NCBI GenBank assembly: GCA_938015415.1
Contig: CALLPK010000014.1
Location: 1-64,000 of the forward strand
Direction: 5' to 3'
DNA: 64,000 nt
Origin: an uncultured Saprospiraceae bacterium
GTDB lineage: Bacteria; Bacteroidota; Bacteroidia; Chitinophagales; Saprospiraceae
Shown: positions 37,341 to 45,976 of the stretch, one piece after another
Position numbering within the stretch: the first letter of the stretch is position 1
Layout of the letters: every line of letters begins with the position of its first letter
The notes under the pieces: generated by a model
Seen by the model: only the letters and a program-made list of their open reading frames with translations
Told to the model about the DNA's origin: nothing
Databases searched by the model: none
Program-made: the position numbers and the translations under genes

Positions 37341-38924
37341 ATGAGTATAATTGAAATGAAAGTTCCCGTAATCGGAGAGTCCATTACCGAAGTAACCCTT
37401 TCTAAATGGCTGGTTGCCGACGGTGATTACGTAAATATCGATGATCCCATCTGTGAATTTGAATCAGATAAGGCTACCCTCGAATTTCCAGCGGAAGCTG
37501 CAGGAACAATCAGTTTTGTCGCCAACGAAGAGGACGATTTGGAAATCGGTGCTTTGGTAGCCAAAATAGATACCAGCGCCAGTAAAGGTAAGACCGCGCC
37601 AAAAGCAAATAACAAAGAGGCACCCAAAAAGGAAGAAAAAGCAGCACCTGTCAAGAAAGCATCCACTTCAACCCCGACTGGACAAGTCATAGAAATGAAA
37701 GTGCCTGTAATTGGTGAATCTATTACCGAAGTCACCCTTTCTCAATGGCTGAAAGGTAACGGAGATCACGTAAATATTGACGAGCCGATCTGTGAATTTG
37801 AATCGGATAAAGCAACCCTGGAATTTCCGGCGGAAGCTTCCGGCAAACTGATTTACATCGCGTCCGAGGGCGATGATCTGGAAATTGGTGCCTTAGTGGC
37901 TAAGATAGAAGTAGGCGCGTCCACTAACAATGGTACCGCCGAAGATGACATTGAGGAAGTGCCGGTCGAAAATCTAGAAACAGAAAATAAAAAAGATGGC
38001 CACTACGCAGATGGTCATCCTTCTCCCGCCGCCGCTAAATTGATGGCAGAAAATAAATTATCTGAAAAAGATATTAAAGGAACGGGTAAAGACGGACGGA
38101 TTACCAAAGAAGATGTAATGACCGCCGTGGCCAATCAGAAAAACAAACCGGCCACCTCCGCTTCCTCCAACGGAAAGACTGCCACTCCGGCCAAGGTAAG
38201 TTCTGCTTCTGCAACTCCTGTTGGCGAGCGCGGCGAACGTATTCAAAAAATGAGCAGAATGCGCCGAACCATTGCCAAACGACTGGTTTCTGCCAAGAAC
38301 AATACCGCCATGTTGACCACTTTTAACGAAGTGGATTTGACCAATATCATGGCCATGCGAAAAAAATACCAGGAAGAATTTGTGGAAAAATACGGTACTA
38401 AACTCGGCTTTATGTCGCTGTTTTCAAAGGCCTGCGCCAAAGTCCTTATGGAAATGCCGGATGTCAACGCTTCCATAGACGGTGATAATATTGTCTACCA
38501 CGATTACGTAGATATTTCTATTGCCATCTCTACACCAACCGGACTAGTCGTTCCTCCGGTGAAAAACGTAGAAAAAATGAAATTCCACGAAATTGAACTG
38601 GCAATTAAAGCATTAGCGGGTAAGGCACGAGCGGGCGAACTGACCCTCGATGAAATGAAAGGCGGAACTTTTACGATCACCAATGGTGGTGTTTTTGGTT
38701 CAATGATGAGTACACCAATTTTGAACGAGCCGCAATCCGCGATTCTGGGGATGCATACCATTCAGCAACGTCCAATGGCCATCGACGGAGAGGTAAAAGT
38801 ACGTCCAATGATGTATTTGGCGCTTTCTTATGATCACCGGGTAATTGATGGCAGTACTTCTGTGACATTTTTAGTAAAGGTAAAACAACTATTGGAAGAT
38901 CCAGTTAAGCTGCTTTTATTATAA
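37341..38924 (+). CDS. odhB: 2-oxoglutarate dehydrogenase E2 component (dihydrolipoyl succinyltransferase), two lipoyl domains
   Basis: The core of the 2-oxoglutarate dehydrogenase complex, transferring succinyl groups to CoA in the TCA cycle. The 527-residue protein has two nearly identical lipoyl domains: residues about 1-78 (K44 in [13 protein letters not shown]) and about 115-192 (K157 in the same motif). An alanine/lysine/proline linker separates them. The peripheral subunit-binding domain follows at about 229-262 ([29 protein letters not shown]), then the catalytic domain with the active-site histidine in [11 protein letters not shown]2o normally has one lipoyl domain, and the E2p form two or three; the E2o call rests on the catalytic-domain signature [18 protein letters not shown]1 (sucA) is not adjacent. 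Confidence 0.93.
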   Translation: MSIIEMKVPVIGESITEVTLSKWLVADGDYVNIDDPICEFESDKATLEFPAEAAGTISFVANEEDDLEIGALVAKIDTSASKGKTAPKANNKEAPKKEEKAAPVKKASTSTPTGQVIEMKVPVIGESITEVTLSQWLKGNGDHVNIDEPICEFESDKATLEFPAEASGKLIYIASEGDDLEIGALVAKIEVGASTNNGTAEDDIEEVPVENLETENKKDGHYADGHPSPAAAKLMAENKLSEKDIKGTGKDGRITKEDVMTAVANQKNKPATSASSNGKTATPAKVSSASATPVGERGERIQKMSRMRRTIAKRLVSAKNNTAMLTTFNEVDLTNIMAMRKKYQEEFVEKYGTKLGFMSLFSKACAKVLMEMPDVNASIDGDNIVYHDYVDISIAISTPTGLVVPPVKNVEKMKFHEIELAIKALAGKARAGELTLDEMKGGTFTITNGGVFGSMMSTPILNEPQSAILGMHTIQQRPMAIDGEVKVRPMMYLALSYDHRVIDGSTSVTFLVKVKQLLEDPVKLLLL

Positions 38925-39037
38925 AACAAGAAAATTCTAACCACTTTATGTGGCGTTATTATTGTATAATATTTAGACAAATATAGACTGATTTTAAGGA
39001 TCAGCCTACCTTATTATTTCCAAAAGACGGATGCACA

Positions 39038-39547
39038 ATGACTTTAAAGGAATTTTTTGATCTATTAGCTGACCAACCTCTCCTGTTAATGGCCTACTTT
39101 GGGATGATTCCTCTCACGGCGCTCATTGCGGGTTTTATGGGTAAAAACGAAGGTCATCTCAGTCCGTGGAAGTATTTATACTCGGCATTAATCTATCTTA
39201 TCTGTATTCCAGGAATCTTTTCCATTACGCTCAATGTTTATTTATTTTTATTTGAAAAACAGAGCGTTTTCAATGCGGATATTTATACACAGATTTTTCC
39301 TATTCTATCCATGTTCGTGACATTGTTGTTGATAAAAAATAATGTTTCACTAGATCGTGTTCCTGGTTTTAATAAGCTATCTGGACTCTGTATGGCCATT
39401 TTTGCTACCCTAATCTTTATGTGGATTATTGATCGAACTCGCATTTTTGTGATTTCCATTGTACCGTTTTATTACGTTGGAATTCTATTTATCGCATTAC
39501 TCCTGGTTTTCCGATTTGGGATTGGCAGGATGTTTAATGCAAAATAA
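39038..39547 (+). CDS. Small multispanning membrane protein, unknown function
   Basis: I do not recognise a family. The 169-residue protein has four or five hydrophobic segments: LLLMAYFGMIPLTALIAGFM, YLYSALIYLICIPGIFSITL, IFPILSMFVTLLLI, LCMAIFATLIFMWII and VPFYYVGILFIALLLVF, separated by short charged loops. There is no signal peptide or catalytic motif. It sits between odhB and the DUF5916 gene with 113 bases upstream, so it is likely its own transcript. Position suggests no specific job. Codon use and composition do not differ visibly from the neighbours. Confidence 0.75.
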   Translation: MTLKEFFDLLADQPLLLMAYFGMIPLTALIAGFMGKNEGHLSPWKYLYSALIYLICIPGIFSITLNVYLFLFEKQSVFNADIYTQIFPILSMFVTLLLIKNNVSLDRVPGFNKLSGLCMAIFATLIFMWIIDRTRIFVISIVPFYYVGILFIALLLVFRFGIGRMFNAK

Positions 39548-39799
39548 TCGAGCTATTGGTACATTAGCTTCCCTTAAATGTGTCGTCTTTCGATCGTATT
39601 TGAAGAAGCCAAACCAATAATAATCGAATCTAAAAAATTAACCAATACTTCACTTTCCTATTTCCCACATTTGATCACGATCCCTCTTGAGGAGATAGTA
39701 GACTTGCACTGTCAAGTCTATGCCTAAAGATGGTTCAACTAGATTTATTTTATCATCAGGACCCTGATAAAATCATACCTCTGGTTTTTCTTTTCACTT

Positions 39800-41968
39800 G
39801 TGTGGCTATCCAGTTACGCACAAGAACAGAATCTTCATGCCCGTTTCATCCCTCAGGCAATTGAATTGGATGGAAAATTACTCGAAGCAGAATGGGCTAC
39901 TGCCGACAAAACCACGCCCTTCTGGATGACTTTCCCACAGGACTCCATCCAGGCTCAGTCCATTACGGAAGTCCGAATATTACACGACGAATATTTCCTC
40001 TATATTGGTGCTACCTGTACCGATCAGGCACCGGGAGATTTTGTAGTACAATCGCTAAAAAGAGATTTTGACTTTTCAATCAATGATGCCTTTGCTGTTT
40101 ACTTAGATGCTTTTAAGGACGGAAACAACGCCCTGGGTTTTGCCGTCAGTCCTTTTGGTGTCCAATGGGATGCGATCATCTCCGATGGAGGCCATAAAGA
40201 TAAATCCATCAATACCAATTGGGATGGGATGTGGTACGCCGAAGTCTGGCAAGATCCTGGCAAAAAATCATGGTCGGTTGAAATGGCAATTCCATTCAAT
40301 ATCCTGCGGTACGATCATCAGCAAAAAGATTGGAAAATAAACTTTGTTCGAAATGACCTTAAAAGCAATGAGGTCTCCACTTGGGTTCCCGTGGCGCGTG
40401 GTTTTGAGACAACAACCCTCTCTTCCATGGGAATACTCCGTTGGGGAAATGCATTAAAAAAGCCCGGGTTATCTACTATCATTAATCCTTATGTGGCGGT
40501 TGGTGGGGTAAAAGACCATAGCAATGATCAACCAACAACAGCGCTTTTTAACACGGGAATGGACGCAAAAATTGCGATCAGTTCTTCACTGAATCTGGAC
40601 CTGACACTCAAACCAGATTTTTCACAGGTAGAAGTTGACCGGCAGGTAATTGACCTACAGAGATTTGAACTTTTCTTTCCAGAAAAAAGGCCTTTCTTCT
40701 TAGAAAATAGCGATTTATTTGAAAAAATAGGCAATAGCCGAATTCGTCCTTTCTTTTCCCGGAGAATTGGTAGCGCCGGAGAAGATCCCGTCAATATTTT
40801 GTATGGTGCTCGACTAAGCGGTAATTTAAACGACAAATGGCGAGTCGGACTTATGAATGTGCAAACAGAATCTCCTCAGGGAGAGACCACCCACAAAAAT
40901 TATACAGTTGCTACGGTGCAGAGAAACATTTTTCAGGGATCTTCTCTCACCGCTTTTATGACCAATCGACAGGGCTTTAATAAATGGCGACCGGGAGATG
41001 ATTATGAGCGAGTTGGCGGGCTTGAATTTGATTATCGTTTTTTCGCTTCCAGACTGACGGGCAAGGCTTTTTTGCATTACGCCTTTAGTGACGCTACTAC
41101 TCAGGCAGCCAAAGCTTTTACTTTTAAGACGCGATACAAAGAAAAAAATTATAGCATTTTTTTAGGAATGGATAGTGTAGAAGAAGGTTATTTTTCCGGA
41201 ATGGATTATGTGCCTCGATTGTATCATCAAGACAAATTACGGGATACGACGATTCAAATTGGTTACGTTGATGTAAGAAATAGTGGTTATTACCGATTCT
41301 TTTTCACAAAACATAAAACCCTGGATTTTATCAGTCCAATTTATCAATTAGATTTATTTTTTAATCAAGCATACCAATTTTTAGAATACCGGGTCGAACT
41401 GGACCTGTTGCTAAAATTCAAAAACTCTGCTTATTTTAATTTACAATATAGTAATACTGCACCGCTCTTACAGGTTCCCTTATTGTTAGATGGTTTGGAA
41501 CTTCCGTTTGATATTGGCGTTTACCACAATCAGGGATATTTGCTGACCTTCGATTCGGGACAACGCAAACGATTTTCTACCCACGCCAGCATCGGTTACC
41601 GTTACGAATTTACGGGACATCATTTTGATTTCAGAAGTGATTTTACTTACCGACTAAATCGTCATTTCAACGTAGGATTGAACTTTTCTAAACAAGATTT
41701 GGGAGGATTTAACAATCAGGAAGAAATTATTCACTTTGTCTTATTAGGAAGTAAACTTGAATATTCTTTTAACCGCAACATTTCCTTCACTACTTTTATA
41801 CAATACAATACCCAAAAAGAAAATTTCAATGTTAATGCCCGCTTTAACTGGCGTTACCAACCCTTGTCGGACTTTCATCTGGTTTATACCGAAAATTATC
41901 TGACCGGAAATTTTGCCTCAAAGAATCGGGCTTTGGTGATGAAATTGAATTATTGGATTCCGTTATAG
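39800..41968 (+). CDS. DUF5916 protein with N-terminal CBM9-like domain, secreted
   Basis: The frame at 39800 begins with GTG and the residues WLSSYAQEQ, but the in-frame codons from about 39764 upstream give IKSYLWFFFSLVWLSSYAQ, a full signal peptide. So the true start is upstream (CTG at 39764 or a nearby codon; an in-frame stop lies at 39740). No ATG is available. The mature N-terminus (about 10-175) is a CBM9-like beta-sandwich (LDGKLLEAEW, FDFSINDAFAVYLDAFKDGN, KKSWSVEMAIPFNIL). The rest is the DUF5916 outer-membrane barrel-like domain (FELFFPEKRPFFLENSDLF, FFSRRIG) of Bacteroidota. Role unknown, probably surface-associated. A hairpin at 39699-39720 (TAGACTTG/CAAGTCTA) precedes it. Confidence 0.85.
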   Translation: MWLSSYAQEQNLHARFIPQAIELDGKLLEAEWATADKTTPFWMTFPQDSIQAQSITEVRILHDEYFLYIGATCTDQAPGDFVVQSLKRDFDFSINDAFAVYLDAFKDGNNALGFAVSPFGVQWDAIISDGGHKDKSINTNWDGMWYAEVWQDPGKKSWSVEMAIPFNILRYDHQQKDWKINFVRNDLKSNEVSTWVPVARGFETTTLSSMGILRWGNALKKPGLSTIINPYVAVGGVKDHSNDQPTTALFNTGMDAKIAISSSLNLDLTLKPDFSQVEVDRQVIDLQRFELFFPEKRPFFLENSDLFEKIGNSRIRPFFSRRIGSAGEDPVNILYGARLSGNLNDKWRVGLMNVQTESPQGETTHKNYTVATVQRNIFQGSSLTAFMTNRQGFNKWRPGDDYERVGGLEFDYRFFASRLTGKAFLHYAFSDATTQAAKAFTFKTRYKEKNYSIFLGMDSVEEGYFSGMDYVPRLYHQDKLRDTTIQIGYVDVRNSGYYRFFFTKHKTLDFISPIYQLDLFFNQAYQFLEYRVELDLLLKFKNSAYFNLQYSNTAPLLQVPLLLDGLELPFDIGVYHNQGYLLTFDSGQRKRFSTHASIGYRYEFTGHHFDFRSDFTYRLNRHFNVGLNFSKQDLGGFNNQEEIIHFVLLGSKLEYSFNRNISFTTFIQYNTQKENFNVNARFNWRYQPLSDFHLVYTENYLTGNFASKNRALVMKLNYWIPL

Positions 41969-42248
41969 GGAATACATTTATCCCCGCCGTCATATCACAA
42001 GTTAACTACTATTAAAAATTTTTATCAAAACCCACAGACGTTTGTTTAAACTCAGAAGTGTAACCGAGTGCTGCTAGATTAGTATTTATGAAAAGCTAGC
42101 GAGTGATAACTTATAGATACAGTCCTGATAAATGAGCAAATAATAGGTTATATTTATACCAAATAAAATGTTTAACTTAAAAATTCATACTGCTTCAACA
42201 AGTTAACAATATAGAATTAAAGAAGATACGAGGCCTTAAAACCAGATT

Positions 42249-42890
42249 ATGATCCTATCAAATCAGAAGAAATTTATTTTCATTCACAATTATAAGGTTG
42301 CCGGAACAAGCATTACCAATAGCCTAAAAAAATTTAGTAGTCCTAACTTTAAAAATCCTGGTTATTTTGACGATATTAAATTTCTCTCTCTCTTTTTTTC
42401 CAAATTTCGAGTACCCCAATTCGCCACCCACATTACGGCCTCAGAGTTGAAAGAACAATTACCAGAAAAAATTTTTGACGAATATTTTAAATTTGGTTTT
42501 GTCCGTAATCCATGGGATTGGCAAGTTTCATTATATTCCTATATCCTCAAAATAAAAAATCATCGACGACACGACCTGGTTAAATCCATGGAAAGTTTTG
42601 ACGAATATATAGATTGGAGAGTACATAAAGGTCTTAATTTACAAAAGGATTTTTTCTATAAAAAAGACGAATGTATAGTAGACTTTATTGGTAAAATGGA
42701 AAATATAGAAAAAGACTTCCAGACTATTTGTGAGAAGGTGAATATTGTTGCAGAATTACTCCATTTAAACGCAAGCAGAAAGGATAGCAATTATCTAAAA
42801 TTTTATTCGAAGAAATCTATAGAGTTGGTCAGCCAGGCCTTTGCAGAAGATATTAAACTGTTTGGGTACGTAAAACCAAAAATTAATTGA
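42249..42890 (+). CDS. Sulfotransferase family protein
   Basis: The 213-residue protein carries the 5'-phosphosulfate loop FIHNYKVAGTSITNSLKKF (about 11-29) and the 3'-phosphate-binding motif FGFVRNPWDWQVSLYSYIL (about 81-99), both characteristic of carbohydrate sulfotransferases (Sulfotransfer_2). It lacks a signal peptide and membrane anchor, so it works in the cytoplasm and uses PAPS to sulfate a sugar, glycolipid or peptide. The flanking intergenic stretches (280 and 240 bases) are long, no other glycan gene is adjacent, and the gene is AT-rich compared with its neighbours, so recent gain by transfer is possible. Substrate unknown. Confidence 0.85.
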   Translation: MILSNQKKFIFIHNYKVAGTSITNSLKKFSSPNFKNPGYFDDIKFLSLFFSKFRVPQFATHITASELKEQLPEKIFDEYFKFGFVRNPWDWQVSLYSYILKIKNHRRHDLVKSMESFDEYIDWRVHKGLNLQKDFFYKKDECIVDFIGKMENIEKDFQTICEKVNIVAELLHLNASRKDSNYLKFYSKKSIELVSQAFAEDIKLFGYVKPKIN

Positions 42891-43053
42891 AGAGATTTTT
42901 TCATCATTTAAAAATTATCATTACCCCATAGAAATTGCCTTATTTTTCTATGTAATCCTGTCTTATTGTTAGATCATTTTCACAGGAAAAGAATAGACGG
43001 ATTAATTAATAAACTAAAAGAATCCTAATTTCAAATTATTCTATTCAATAAAA

Positions 43054-43099
43054 AATGCCACGGAAATTTTCAACAGAATTAAAAAATTTCCGTGGCATT
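43054..43099 (-). terminator. Terminator after the DUF3299-like gene
   Basis: Seventeen-base arms AATGCCACGGAAATTTT (43054-43070) and complement (43083-43099) with a 12-base loop. On the minus strand the stem is followed by TTTTTATTG. It lies 32 bases past the stop of the gene at 43131 and should end the ABC/DUF3299 transcript. Confidence 0.85.
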
Positions 43100-43130
43100 A
43101 CTAGACATTAAAACGTCCAAGACTTTACAG

Positions 43131-43625
43131 TTACTCCTTCACCACCCGCGCATCTGTCAACGAATAAATTAACCGATTAATATCGCTGTCATTCAACTGC
43201 AATTTGCCACGCAACGTAATCGCATCTGCCGAATATTCTACCGCTTCCAATGCCTCAATCTCCATCACCGTTTCAGGTCCCGCACCTCCACAGAAAAAAC
43301 ACATATTATATGGAAAAGCGGAAAAAACAAATTCCTTATGACTTTTATATCCTTCTACTGGAATTACATATCCTTTGACCGTTACTTCTTTCCCTTCCAT
43401 CGCCCGGATGTCCTTACTAAAAACAGGAACATCTACTTTAAAACCCATCATCTCATCGTATTGCTTTTTATAGGTCAACCGACTCAGCACCTTCCAGGTA
43501 TTTTCTACTTCCAATTCTGCGACATCCGGGACATCCGACGCAGCAGGTGCTTGTTGCGCAGAAAGCGAAAAGGCTAGCAGCATTAAAAGGCTGGTGGCTA
43601 GTAGGAAGGAAGGAATCTTTTTCAT
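43131..43625 (-). CDS. DUF3299-like periplasmic protein
   Basis: A signal peptide (PSFLLATSLLMLLAFSLSAQ) is followed by a mature protein of about 140 residues. GKEVTVKGYVIPVEGYKSHK, FVFSAFPYNMCFFCGGAGPE and TVMEIEALEAVEYSADAITL match the DUF3299 pattern, with the paired cysteines (MCFFCGG) that could bind a metal or form a disulfide. The gene is the last of a minus-strand cluster with an FtsX-like permease and an ABC ATPase, 183 bases apart from the permease. In other bacteria DUF3299 genes occur in zinc-regulated ABC clusters (ZrgABCDE-type). I infer a metal-related role, perhaps as a periplasmic accessory. Confidence 0.75.
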   Translation of the reverse strand: MKKIPSFLLATSLLMLLAFSLSAQQAPAASDVPDVAELEVENTWKVLSRLTYKKQYDEMMGFKVDVPVFSKDIRAMEGKEVTVKGYVIPVEGYKSHKEFVFSAFPYNMCFFCGGAGPETVMEIEALEAVEYSADAITLRGKLQLNDSDINRLIYSLTDARVVKE

Positions 43626-43808
43626 GTTTGTATTGTTGAATTAGTAGGTAATAATTAAGAATACCGCTTGCCGCTTACTTCTGGCTATTTGCTTCTCTTT
43701 AACGTGTAAGGCTTTCTCGATATATTCGCATCGCAATCGAAAGAAGCAAGAAGCCAGTAGCATTCTGCAAACACCCTAAATATAACGTCTTTTCCCCCAA
43801 ATCTGTTC

Positions 43809-45209
43809 TTAATACGTTGTTAAAGTCTCCGAAATATCGGTTCGGTACGCCTGAAATGCCGGAATTAAGGCCGCCACAAAGCCAATCCCCAGTGATCCAC
43901 CCAGCAACCAAAGCTCTTCTTTAAAAAATCGCCAGCCGCTAAATTCGTATTGGTAGGCTTCTTCCAGATACCCGGATAGCAGGGCCATCCCACCGTGAGA
44001 AAGTAATAATCCCAATAAATACCCCAAAATAGCAAAGAGTAAACCTTCCAGAATAATCAGAAAAAACAGATAACTCCGGCTCGCCCCCATCACCCGCATC
44101 AGCGCTAATTCGTATTTACGATCTTTCAGCGAACTGAACAGCGATATAAAAATACTCAGTCCGGAAACAATCACAATGATTAAAGCCAGATTTCTCAAAG
44201 CATCCGTTCCAACGCCCATCATCGAAAATAATCTATTCATTTCAATAGCCGGACTCGCAGCTTGCAGATCGGTATTTTCGTTGATGTTACGCGGCATACT
44301 CAGTGTCTGATAGCTTGTTCTATTTCGGTAAAGGATAAGTAATGTCGTGATGTCTTTATCCGGATATTCAATAAGCGGTTTCATCACGGGTCCCGCAGCC
44401 TGGTGATCTGCATGATCGTGCGTATCATGATCGTGTCCTTCGTGATCCGCATGGTCGTGACCTGAATGGTCGTGTCCCGCATGGTCTTCCTGACCCGCTG
44501 CTTCCGATGCATGATCCTGGTCGTGGTCATGATCATCCGCTGCCACTGCCTCAGCTGGCGCCTGTTTTTCTTCAGCTTCGTGATCGTGGACGGCCCAGAC
44601 ACTTTGGGTATTGGTCAGAATCAGTTGATCGAGAACCGTATTTGTTTTATTCAAAATTCCGACAACTTTAAAGCCGTCGCCGTGGTCGTGAGTATTGATA
44701 CCATCGTCCGTAAATCCGTGAGAACTGTGAAACTGATCTCCAATTTTAAGATTGGTTTTATTGGCTACATTTGCGCCAATCGTTACTTCGTACAAATCTT
44801 CCCAGCGTTTTCCACTTGCGACGGTTCCTCTAAAAATAGAATCTACGTATTCGTGGGTGGTCCCGATAATTCGGAACGTTTTATAGCTGTCTCCCAATGA
44901 GAGCGGAACGGCCAGTTTGATCAGAGGATGCTTAGGATTTAAAAAAGGTTTGACTTCATTGATTGAAATATTTCCCGTCGGTGCGTCAATGTGGTACATA
45001 CTCGAAAGAATCATCTGTAAGGGACTACCTTTAGCGCCAATTACGAGGTCGATGCCCGCCAGATTATTTTTAAATTTTTCGTCCAGTTGGGTATTGAGTG
45101 AAATCAGCAAGGCAATCAATCCAACACCCAGGCCAAACAAAAGCAACGTGAGTAGCATTTGTAAAGGCCGGTCTTTCTGGTTTTTCCAACTCAGCGTCAG
45201 CGGATTCAT
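43809..45209 (-). CDS. FtsX/MacB-like ABC transporter permease with a histidine-rich loop
   Basis: Membrane subunit of a type VII (MacB/LolC-like) ABC system. TM1 is at about 18-38 (QMLLTLLLFGLGVGLIALLI), followed by a large periplasmic domain, with three further TM segments after residue 340 (LALIIVIVSGLSIFISLF, FFLIILEGLLFAILGYLLGL, WLLGGSLGIGFVAALIPAFQ). Residues 208-269 of the periplasmic domain contain 16 histidines among aspartates and glutamates (HDHDQDHAS, DHAGHDHSGHDHADH and similar). Such loops bind Zn2+, Ni2+ or Cu2+. Related zinc-regulated loci use a separate His-rich protein; here the loop is inside the permease. The ATPase gene overlaps it by 4 bases. Function is inferred from that loop and neighbours; MacB-type proteins otherwise move lipoproteins, peptides or siderophores. 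Confidence 0.87.
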   Translation of the reverse strand: MNPLTLSWKNQKDRPLQMLLTLLLFGLGVGLIALLISLNTQLDEKFKNNLAGIDLVIGAKGSPLQMILSSMYHIDAPTGNISINEVKPFLNPKHPLIKLAVPLSLGDSYKTFRIIGTTHEYVDSIFRGTVASGKRWEDLYEVTIGANVANKTNLKIGDQFHSSHGFTDDGINTHDHGDGFKVVGILNKTNTVLDQLILTNTQSVWAVHDHEAEEKQAPAEAVAADDHDHDQDHASEAAGQEDHAGHDHSGHDHADHEGHDHDTHDHADHQAAGPVMKPLIEYPDKDITTLLILYRNRTSYQTLSMPRNINENTDLQAASPAIEMNRLFSMMGVGTDALRNLALIIVIVSGLSIFISLFSSLKDRKYELALMRVMGASRSYLFFLIILEGLLFAILGYLLGLLLSHGGMALLSGYLEEAYQYEFSGWRFFKEELWLLGGSLGIGFVAALIPAFQAYRTDISETLTTY

Positions 45210-45835
45210 TGTAAGATTATTTTGTGGTCAAAAAATGCTTTGAGGCGGCTATCGTGGGTGACGATGACCAGCGTAGCGCCTTCTTCTTTCGCCTGCGTTT
45301 CCAACAGATCGATTACTTCTTTACAATTTTCGTCGTCCAGCGCCGAAGTGGGTTCGTCGGCCAGGATGAGCCCGGGACTATTGACCAATGCGCGTGCAAT
45401 GGCGACCCGTTGCTGTTCACCCTGACTGAGGCGATTCGTCCGGTCATGGATTTTATTGCCAATATTGAGTCGACTTAATAGATCTTTTATCCGGTCCGAA
45501 TCCGCAGAATGGCCCGCCAGCGTTTGGGCGAGTTGCAGATTTTCTCCCACGGTCAACGCTTGTACAAAATAGGATTGCTGAAAAACGATACCGATATTTT
45601 TTCCGCGAAACTGATCCAGTGCGGTAGAAGAAAGGGTATTTAATTCCTGGTCGGCTACGTATACTTTTCCTTTTTGTGGTTTTCGAATACCACCTAACAA
45701 GTGTAATAATGTTGTTTTTCCGGTACCTGACTGCCCCAACAAAAGCCATTGCGATCCTTTTTCACATTGAATATCGGGGAAAGTAATGGTCTTATTTCCG
45801 GGGTAGGTGTATTCTAATTGCTGGGTTCGCAGCAT
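45206..45835 (-). CDS. ABC transporter ATP-binding protein (LolD/MacB type)
   Basis: A 209-residue ATPase partner of the His-rich permease. Walker A is GQSGTGKTTLLHLLGG (about 34-49), the ABC signature is LSQGEQQRVAIARAL (about 138-152), and Walker B plus catalytic glutamate is LILADEPTSALDDEN (about 157-171). The compact size and LSQGEQQR signature fit the LolD/FtsE/MacB class. The start codon overlaps the stop of nothing upstream, while its end overlaps the permease start by 4 bases (ATGA), a strong sign of coupled translation. The substrate is set by the permease. Confidence 0.95.
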   Translation of the reverse strand: MLRTQQLEYTYPGNKTITFPDIQCEKGSQWLLLGQSGTGKTTLLHLLGGIRKPQKGKVYVADQELNTLSSTALDQFRGKNIGIVFQQSYFVQALTVGENLQLAQTLAGHSADSDRIKDLLSRLNIGNKIHDRTNRLSQGEQQRVAIARALVNSPGLILADEPTSALDDENCKEVIDLLETQAKEEGATLVIVTHDSRLKAFFDHKIILQ

Positions 45836-45872
45836 GGTTATTTTGTCTTGGTTAATTTAAAGATTCTTTTTT

Positions 45873-45943
45873 GCCACCAAGACGCGAAGACACTAAGGTT
45901 TTTCTATCGTGTTTTTTCCTTTGTGTCTTAGTGCCTTTGTGGC
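45873..45943. repeat. Inverted pair of dispersed-repeat units, possible terminator
   Basis: Two 26-base units in opposite directions: GCCACCAAGACGCGAAGACA onward at 45873-45898 and the complement-like copy at 45918-45943, matching at about three quarters of positions. Both contain CAAAG/CAAG-type subunits. Similar 'GCCACNAAG...GACAC' strings are common in intergenic regions of many Bacteroidota and other genomes. T-rich flanks on both sides suit a terminator, here after the ROK kinase gene (minus strand). It contains no gene, although chance open frames cross it. Confidence 0.65.
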
Positions 45944-45976
45944 CTTATTTTTTTGTGTCTTTACAACTGCAAATAT

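Noticed and set aside
39699-39720. Hairpin TAGACTTG/CAAGTCTA as a terminator of the preceding membrane protein
   Set aside because: The stem is only 8 bp and is followed by no T tract; it lies just upstream of the DUF5916 gene and is more likely incidental or part of its leader.
43338-43577. Plus-strand frame opposite the DUF3299-like gene
   Set aside because: It overlaps a protein with a signal peptide and family motifs on the other strand and has no features.
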